From NCBI RefSeq assembly GCF_009660225.1, contig NZ_CP045920.1, forward strand, positions 620,001 to 684,000: a stretch of 64,000 nucleotides of DNA, written 5' to 3'. Each line of letters starts with the position of its first letter. The first letter of the stretch is position 1. The notes under the pieces are model-generated. The model ran no database searches and was not told where the DNA came from. It saw only the letters and a list, made by a program, of their open reading frames with translations. Origin of the DNA: Pseudactinotalea sp. HY158 (GTDB lineage Bacteria; Actinomycetota; Actinomycetes; Actinomycetales; Beutenbergiaceae). Shown in pieces: positions 59,677 to 64,000 of this stretch. A program made the translations under genes and the position numbers.

Positions 59677-61097
59677 TGGTCAAGTCCCTTGGAGTGGTGT
59701 AGCGGTGGGTGATCCTTCGTAGGGGTTCAGGCGGTCAGGGCGGGCATGGTTTCGGCTCCGATCTCGGGGTCGGTGGTGGTGATGAGGGTGATGCGGCAGC
59801 GGGCGAGGACGTCGAGGCCGAGGTAGCGCCGGCCTTCGGCCCATTCGTCGGTCTGCTCGGCTAGGACGGCGCCGACGAGGCGCACGATGGCGTTGCGGTT
59901 GGGGAAGATGCCCACGGAGTCGGTCCGGCGGCGGATCTCGCGGTTGAGACGCTCCTGGGGGTTGTTCGACCAGATCTGTGTCCACACGTCCTTGGGGAAC
60001 GCGGTGAACGCCAAGATGTCCTCCCGTGCGCCGGTGAGGTGCTCGGCCGCGTCGGGCAGCTTCTCGTCGACGTACTCGATGAGCCGGTCGAACTGGGCCT
60101 GCACGCTGGGTGCGTCGGGCTGGTCATAGACGCTGTGGAGCATGGCCTTGACGGCCGGCCACATGCTCTTGGGCGTCACGTCCATCAGGTTCGCGCTGTA
60201 GTGGGTACGGCACCGTTGCCACGCGGCACCGGTCAAGTTCGCCGCGATCGCTTCCTTCAAGCCCTGGTGGGCGTCGGAGGTGACCAAGCGCACGCCCGTC
60301 AGGCCGCGCGCGACGAGGTCGGCGAAGAACTCGTTCCACGCCGACCCGGTCTCACTGGTGGCCACGCGTAGGCCGAGGACCTCGCGGTGCCCGTCGGCGT
60401 TGACCCCGGTCGCCAGCAGTACCGAGGTGGCGACCACGCGCCCGCCCTCGCGGACCTTCATCGTGAGCGCGTCGGCCGCGACGAACGTGAACGGTCCCGC
60501 CTCATCCAGGGGGCGGTGGCGGAAGTCCTCGACGATCTGATCCAGGTCGGCCGCCATCCGCGAGACCTGAGACTTGCTCAGTGAGTCGATCCCCAAGGTC
60601 TTGACCAACTTGTCCATCCGGCGGGTGGACACCCCGGCCAGGTAGCAGTCGGCCACGACGGTGATCATCGCCGACTCGGCCCGCTTGCGCCGCTCGAGTA
60701 GCCACTCGGGGAAGTAGTTGCCCTTGCGCAGCTTGGGGATGGCCACGTCCACGGTCCCCACGCGGGTGTCCAGGTCGCGGTGGCGGTAGCCGTTACGCTG
60801 CGCCGTACGCGAGGCGCTGGGCCGGCCGTACTCGGCGCCGACGACGGCGTCGGCGTCCGCGGACAGCAGCGCGTTGATCATCGTCTGCAACAGCGAACGC
60901 ATCAGATCCGGGCTTGCTTCGCTCAGGGCTTCACTGAGCAGGCCGCCAGGGTCGACAATATGTGGTGCGGTCATCGTGATGACTCCGTTCGAGGATTCGG
61001 TAGAAGGTTGACTCGAAGGATCACGCGGTGGCCGCACCCACGTCCACGACCGGGACGAGCTGGGCAACCGCGCTACACCACTCTAAGGGGCACTACT
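59677..61097 (-). mobile_element. IS256-family insertion sequence
   Basis: A 1421-bp element. Its ends are imperfect inverted repeats sharing GAGTGGTGTAGCG (left about 59692-59704; right about 61072-61084, reversed) and further CCCTT-containing bases outward. The interrupted vapC frame gives a target duplication of GGCCGAG on both sides (59670-59676 and 61098-61104). One transposase fills the element. It is the only complete IS in the window. Confidence 0.85.
59727..60974 (-). CDS. IS256-family (mutator-type) transposase
   Basis: A 415-residue DDE transposase. The N-terminus contains QTMINALLSADADAVVGAEY, and the zinc/N-terminal region NGYRHRDLDTRVGTVDVAIP follows. Catalytic Asp168 (VAADALTMKV), Asp234 (LVTSDAHQGL) and the Glu of NNPQERLNREIRRRTD are present, so the enzyme looks active. 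ATG 60974 is preferred to an upstream GTG at 61067 because it begins the family's usual N-terminus and lies inside the element with room for a leader. Confidence 0.93.
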   Translation of the reverse strand: MTAPHIVDPGGLLSEALSEASPDLMRSLLQTMINALLSADADAVVGAEYGRPSASRTAQRNGYRHRDLDTRVGTVDVAIPKLRKGNYFPEWLLERRKRAESAMITVVADCYLAGVSTRRMDKLVKTLGIDSLSKSQVSRMAADLDQIVEDFRHRPLDEAGPFTFVAADALTMKVREGGRVVATSVLLATGVNADGHREVLGLRVATSETGSAWNEFFADLVARGLTGVRLVTSDAHQGLKEAIAANLTGAAWQRCRTHYSANLMDVTPKSMWPAVKAMLHSVYDQPDAPSVQAQFDRLIEYVDEKLPDAAEHLTGAREDILAFTAFPKDVWTQIWSNNPQERLNREIRRRTDSVGIFPNRNAIVRLVGAVLAEQTDEWAEGRRYLGLDVLARCRITLITTTDPEIGAETMPALTA

Positions 61098-61308
61098 GGC
61101 CGAGCTCGGATTTGGGGTCCGCGCGGTCGCGAACCCGATCGAACGGGCACGCCGTGAGACTCGCATGGCTCGCCTGCGGGCCATTCTCGGCGCGGCCATC
61201 CCCTTCGACGATGCAGCGGCGGACGCCTACGAGACGGCCTGCTGCCTCACCGTCGTTTCAGGCTGACGCCGGCGGACACTCGTCCGATCCGCGGGGCTTG
61301 CCGACTTG

Positions 61309-61328
61309 ATACCCTACGGGGGTATAGT
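61309..61328 (+). promoter_or_regulatory. CsoR copper operator and promoter
   Basis: ATACCCTACGGGGGTAT (61309-61325) is the near-palindromic GTATACCC-type box bound by CsoR repressors. It overlaps TATAGT (61323-61328), the likely -10, with TTGCCG (61298-61303) as a -35 at 19 bases. Copper binding to CsoR would release it and induce csoR, copZ and copA. Confidence 0.75.
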
Positions 61329-61372
61329 AGGGATCGAAGTTCCGGGCACGCCTGAGCGAAGGTGAATCACAC

Positions 61373-61675
61373 ATGACTGTCGAGCAGCACGCACATCACG
61401 GCTATATCGGCCACAAGGAGGCCTACCTCACGCGCCTGCGCCGGATCGAGGGCCAGGCCCGCGGCCTCCAGCGCATGGTCGAGGAGGAGCAGTACTGCAT
61501 CGACATCCTCACCCAGGTCTCGGCGATGACCAAGGCCCTGCGCGCCGTCTCCCTCGGCCTGCTCGAGGAGCACCTGAGCCACTGCGTGGTCGAGGCGGCC
61601 GCGAAGGGCGGGCCCGAGGCCGAGGCGAAGGTCAAGGAGGCCTCGGACGCGATCGCCCGCCTCGTTCGGTCCTGA
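61373..61675 (+). CDS. csoR: Copper-sensing repressor CsoR
   Basis: A 100-residue all-helical repressor. The Cu(I) ligands Cys42, His67 and Cys71 are in QYCIDIL and EEHLSHCV, and the conserved start YLTRLRRIEGQARGLQRMV is present. It should repress its own operon through the box 50 bases upstream and be released by Cu(I). First gene of csoR - copZ - small peptide - copA. Confidence 0.93.
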   Translation: MTVEQHAHHGYIGHKEAYLTRLRRIEGQARGLQRMVEEEQYCIDILTQVSAMTKALRAVSLGLLEEHLSHCVVEAAAKGGPEAEAKVKEASDAIARLVRS

Positions 61676-61731
61676 TCGCCCCCGGATCCGACCTCGATCA
61701 AGTAGACAATCCCCACGCAAGGAGCACCACC

Positions 61732-61947
61732 ATGAGCACGAGCACCACCTACGCAGTCACCGGAATGACCTGCGGCCACTGCGTGTCGTCGGTGACCGAG
61801 GAGGTCGGCGAGATCGCCGGCGTGAGCGAGGTCCGGGTCGAGCTGGAGTCCGGCCGGATGACCGTCACCAGCGACGCGCCGCTCGAGGCCGCGGCCGTCC
61901 GGGCGGCGGTCGAGGAGGCCGGCTACCAGCTGGCCGACGCCACCTGA
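61732..61947 (+). CDS. copZ: Copper chaperone, CopZ-like HMA domain protein
   Basis: A 71-residue heavy-metal-associated domain: TYAVTGMTCGHCVSSVTEEV with the metal-binding Cys14 and Cys17, then EVRVELESGRMTV and a final helix. It delivers Cu(I) to the exporter CopA encoded downstream. ATG 61732 has AAGGAG upstream. The stop overlaps the next small ORF (TGATG). Confidence 0.93.
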   Translation: MSTSTTYAVTGMTCGHCVSSVTEEVGEIAGVSEVRVELESGRMTVTSDAPLEAAAVRAAVEEAGYQLADAT

Positions 61948-62066
61948 TGGCACGAAGCGCGCGAGGGCTGAGCGCCCGGGCCCGGCTCACCGGCTACCTC
62001 GCGATCCTCGCCGTGGTGTTGGCCGGGGCCTACGGCATCGGCAGCGCGGTGGGACCCATCGGGTAG
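61947..62066 (+). CDS. 39-residue single-helix membrane peptide in the copper operon
   Basis: ATG 61947 overlaps the copZ stop and runs to TAG at 62064: a basic start (ARSARGLSARARLTG) followed by one membrane helix (YLAILAVVLAGAYGIGSAVG). In related actinobacteria a longer protein with a similar N-terminal helix, followed by an exported domain, lies at this place; here the soluble part is missing. It could be a genuine small membrane protein or the stub of that gene. The tight overlap argues that it is translated. Confidence 0.5.
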   Translation: MARSARGLSARARLTGYLAILAVVLAGAYGIGSAVGPIG

Positions 62067-62111
62067 TCCCCACACGGCCCGACTACGGACGTCCGCACGA
62101 AAGGAAGAACC

Positions 62112-64000
62112 ATGAGCAGCATGCCCCCGGCGGCCGAGGAGCCCGGCGGCGAGGTCGAACTCGCGATCGCGGGCATGACGTGTGCCTCGTGCGCGAACCG
62201 GATCGAACGCAAGCTCAACAAGATCGACGGGGTCACCGCCACGGTCAACTACGCGACCGAGAAGGCGACGGTCACCTATGGCGAGGGCATCGGCACCGCG
62301 CTCCTGCTCGACACCGTCGAGCAGGCCGGCTACAGCGCGGCCCTGCCCCGACCGGCGTCGATCGGCCGGCGCGGCGGCGACAGCGGTGCGGCCGACGACG
62401 ACCCGGCCGCGGAGGACGGCCCGGTGCGCGCCCTGCGCGACCGGGTGATCGTCTCGGCGGTGCTCTCGGTGCCCGTGATCGCGATGGCGATGGTGCCCGC
62501 GCTGCAGTTCACCTACTGGCAGTGGCTCTCCCTCACCCTCGCGGCCCCGGTCATCGTGTGGGCGGGCTACCCGTTCCACCGGGCGGCGTGGAAGAACCTC
62601 CGGCAGGGGACCGCCACGATGGACACGCTCGTCTCCATGGGCACGCTCGCCGCCCTGCTGTGGTCGCTCTATGCGCTCTTCCTCGGCACGGCCGGCATGC
62701 CCGGCATGACCCACGCCTTCGAGCTGACGATCTCCCGCACCGACGGCGCAGGCAACATCTACCTCGAGGTCGGCGCCGGCGTCGTCACCTTCATCCTGCT
62801 CGGCCGCTACTTCGAGGCCAGGGCCAAGCGCACCTCCGGGGCGGCGCTGCGCGCGCTGCTCGAGCTCGGTGCCAAGGACGTCGCGGTGCTCCGGGGCGGC
62901 CGGGAGCAGCGGATCCCCATCGGCGACCTCGCCGTGGGGGACCGGTTCGTCGTGCGCCCGGGCGAGAAGATCGCCACCGACGGCCGGATCGTCGAGGGAT
63001 CCTCGGCGGTCGACGCCTCGATGGTCACCGGCGAATCCGTGCCCGTCGAGGTCGCCCCCGGCGACGACGTGGTCGGCGCGACCGTCAACGCCGGGGGCCG
63101 GCTCGTGATCGAGGCGAGGCGGGTCGGCGCCGACACCCAGCTCGCGCAGATGGCCCGGATGGTCGAGCAGGCGCAGACGGGCAAGGCCCGGGCCCAGCGC
63201 CTGGCCGACAGCATCTCGGGCGTCTTCGTGCCGATCGTCATCGCCCTCGCCGTGGCGACCTTCGGCTTCTGGGCCGGCGCCGGCGACTCCCTCGCCGCCG
63301 CGTTCACCGCCGCGGTCGCGGTGCTCATCGTCGCCTGCCCGTGCGCGCTCGGCCTCGCGACGCCGACCGCGCTCATGGTCGGCACCGGCCGCGGCGCCCA
63401 GCTCGGCATCCTCATCAAGGGCCCCGAGGTGCTCGAGACCACCCGCCGGATCGACACCATCGTGCTCGACAAGACCGGCACCGTGACGAGCGGCCGGATG
63501 AGCCTGCTCGACGTGGTCACCGCCGACGGCGAGGACCGCGCGCAGGTGTTGCGCCTCGCCGGGGCCCTCGAGCACGCCAGCGAACACCCGATCGCCCAGG
63601 CGATCGCCACGGGCGCCGCAGCGGAGGTCGGCGACCTCCCGGAGGTCGAGGACTTCGCGAGCATCGAGGGCCTCGGCGTGCAGGGCATCGTGACGGGCGG
63701 CCGGGACGATGCGGCGAGCCACGCGGTCGTCGTCGGCCGCCCGAGCCTGCTGGCCGAGTGGTCCCAGCCGCTGCCGCCCGTGCTCGAGGCCGCGATGGGG
63801 GCGCCGCCGAGCGGGGCCGCACCGCGGTCGCGGTCGGCTGGGACGGGCGGGCCCGCGGCGTGCTCGTCGTCGCCGACGCGATCAAGCCCACCTCCGCCGA
63901 GGCCATCATGCAGCTCCGGGAGCTCGGCCTCACCCCGATCCTGCTCACCGGCGACCACGCCGCCGTGGCCCGATCCGTCGCGGCCGAGGTCGGCATCGAC
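62112..64000 (+). CDS. copA: Copper-exporting P1B-type ATPase (partial, frameshifted)
   Basis: The first 630 or so residues of a CopA Cu(I)-exporting ATPase. It has an N-terminal HMA domain (GMTCASC, Cys24 and Cys27), membrane helices, the actuator TGES loop ([11 protein letters not shown]), the ion-binding CPC (Cys409-Pro-Cys411) and the phosphorylation site DKTGT (Asp453). A frameshift lies at about 63797-63810; before it the frame reads LEAAMG, after it [17 protein letters not shown] and [20 protein letters not shown] in the next frame up to the window edge. One missing base in GGGGGCGCC would explain it. ATG 62112 follows AAGGAAG. Confidence 0.88.
   Translation, partial: MSSMPPAAEEPGGEVELAIAGMTCASCANRIERKLNKIDGVTATVNYATEKATVTYGEGIGTALLLDTVEQAGYSAALPRPASIGRRGGDSGAADDDPAAEDGPVRALRDRVIVSAVLSVPVIAMAMVPALQFTYWQWLSLTLAAPVIVWAGYPFHRAAWKNLRQGTATMDTLVSMGTLAALLWSLYALFLGTAGMPGMTHAFELTISRTDGAGNIYLEVGAGVVTFILLGRYFEARAKRTSGAALRALLELGAKDVAVLRGGREQRIPIGDLAVGDRFVVRPGEKIATDGRIVEGSSAVDASMVTGESVPVEVAPGDDVVGATVNAGGRLVIEARRVGADTQLAQMARMVEQAQTGKARAQRLADSISGVFVPIVIALAVATFGFWAGAGDSLAAAFTAAVAVLIVACPCALGLATPTALMVGTGRGAQLGILIKGPEVLETTRRIDTIVLDKTGTVTSGRMSLLDVVTADGEDRAQVLRLAGALEHASEHPIAQAIATGAAAEVGDLPEVEDFASIEGLGVQGIVTGGRDDAASHAVVVGRPSLLAEWSQPLPPVLEAAMGAPPSGAAPRSRSAGTGGPAACSSSPTRSSPPPPRPSCSSGSSASPRSCSPATTPPWPDPSRPRSAS

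Larger units (their letters stand above)
59584..61266 (+). pseudogene. vapC-like PIN toxin, broken by a stop codon and an insertion sequence
   Basis: GTG 59584 overlaps the antitoxin stop and reads VKAVLDTNLLVA, the PIN-domain start with its first metal Asp. TAA follows at 59620-59622; in the same frame ALSHRDHQVAVSSLSWAE continues to 59676. There an IS256-type element is inserted, and beyond it the frame resumes LGFGVRAVANPIERARRETR, MARLRAILGAAIPFDDAAAD before losing similarity and stopping at 61264. Three separate lesions (stop, insertion, decayed C-terminus) show long inactivity. Confidence 0.8.

Noticed and set aside
56317-61300. A clean integrative element with tRNA-Ala as attachment site
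   Set aside because: No second copy of the tRNA-Ala 3' end was seen on reading the region, and the recombinase is only a fragment, so only a decayed island is claimed.

Overview
The window is very GC-rich throughout and dominated by genes of an actinobacterium (Actinomycetota). Order Micrococcales is the likely home (inference). Supporting markers are mycobacterial-type XPB helicase, DUF3027, an acVLRF1 peptidyl-tRNA hydrolase, an IdeR/DtxR regulator beside serC, a c-di-AMP (ydaO) riboswitch ahead of an NlpC/P60 gene, Ku, DUF2530, and the conserved mscL - SAF - FmdB - penicillin acylase - 5-FCL - galU - moeA/glp - rimJ - sepX/glpR block. Many genes have a TANNNT-like hexamer 6 to 8 bases before the start codon and no Shine-Dalgarno sequence, the signature of leaderless mRNAs common in this phylum.

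Layout. 1-12.3 kb: core genes (XPB helicase cut by the window edge, Eis-like acetyltransferase, DUF885 peptidase, helicase-associated protein, cold-shock protein, DUF3027, MFS, VLRF1, adenosine/adenine deaminase, D-2-hydroxyacid dehydrogenase) with a RelBE-like toxin-antitoxin pair at 3.9-4.4 kb. 12.4-20.7 kb: lipoprotein, DUF2530, MarR-MFS pair, a MazF-type TA pair next to the relic of a second one, serC/ideR, riboswitch-controlled cell-wall hydrolase, universal stress protein. 20.8-29.6 kb: DUF488, a four-gene osmoprotectant ABC importer, membrane hydrolase, kinase-like protein, Ku, MFS. 29.8-36.5 kb: an accessory zone, with a broken DUF6941 gene and a DUF4258-DUF2283 fusion, then a 5.7-kb integrative element inserted in tRNA-Arg(CCU). 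The element is bounded by a 62-bp repeat and carries an integrase, a two-gene hypothetical/HTH-metalloprotease unit, an IS3 scrap, an excisionase-like gene and an HTH/HTH-ImmA switch that resembles the ICEBs1 control region. 36.7-42 kb: regulator-ABC exporter operon, SRPBCC protein, and a dimethylargininase-like/ornithine aminotransferase pair. 42.2-56.2 kb: a giant helicase-like/nuclease protein, then the conserved galU-glp-glpR block. 56.3-61.3 kb: tRNA-Ala(CGC) followed by a decayed island (integrase scrap, truncated VirB4-type ATPase, and a vapBC pair whose toxin is broken by a stop and by an IS256-family insertion). 61.3-64 kb: copper operon csoR - copZ - small membrane peptide - copA, running off the right edge.

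Three otherwise intact genes (Eis-like, helicase-associated, copA) each show one frameshift that a single added base in a G/C run would repair. This points to sequencing or assembly error as much as to real decay. The most promising unexplained material is inside the tRNA-Arg element: the unrecognised 203-residue protein coupled to an HTH-ImmA protein, and the switch region in which a near-identical sequence surrounds the starts of two divergent regulators as an inverted pair.
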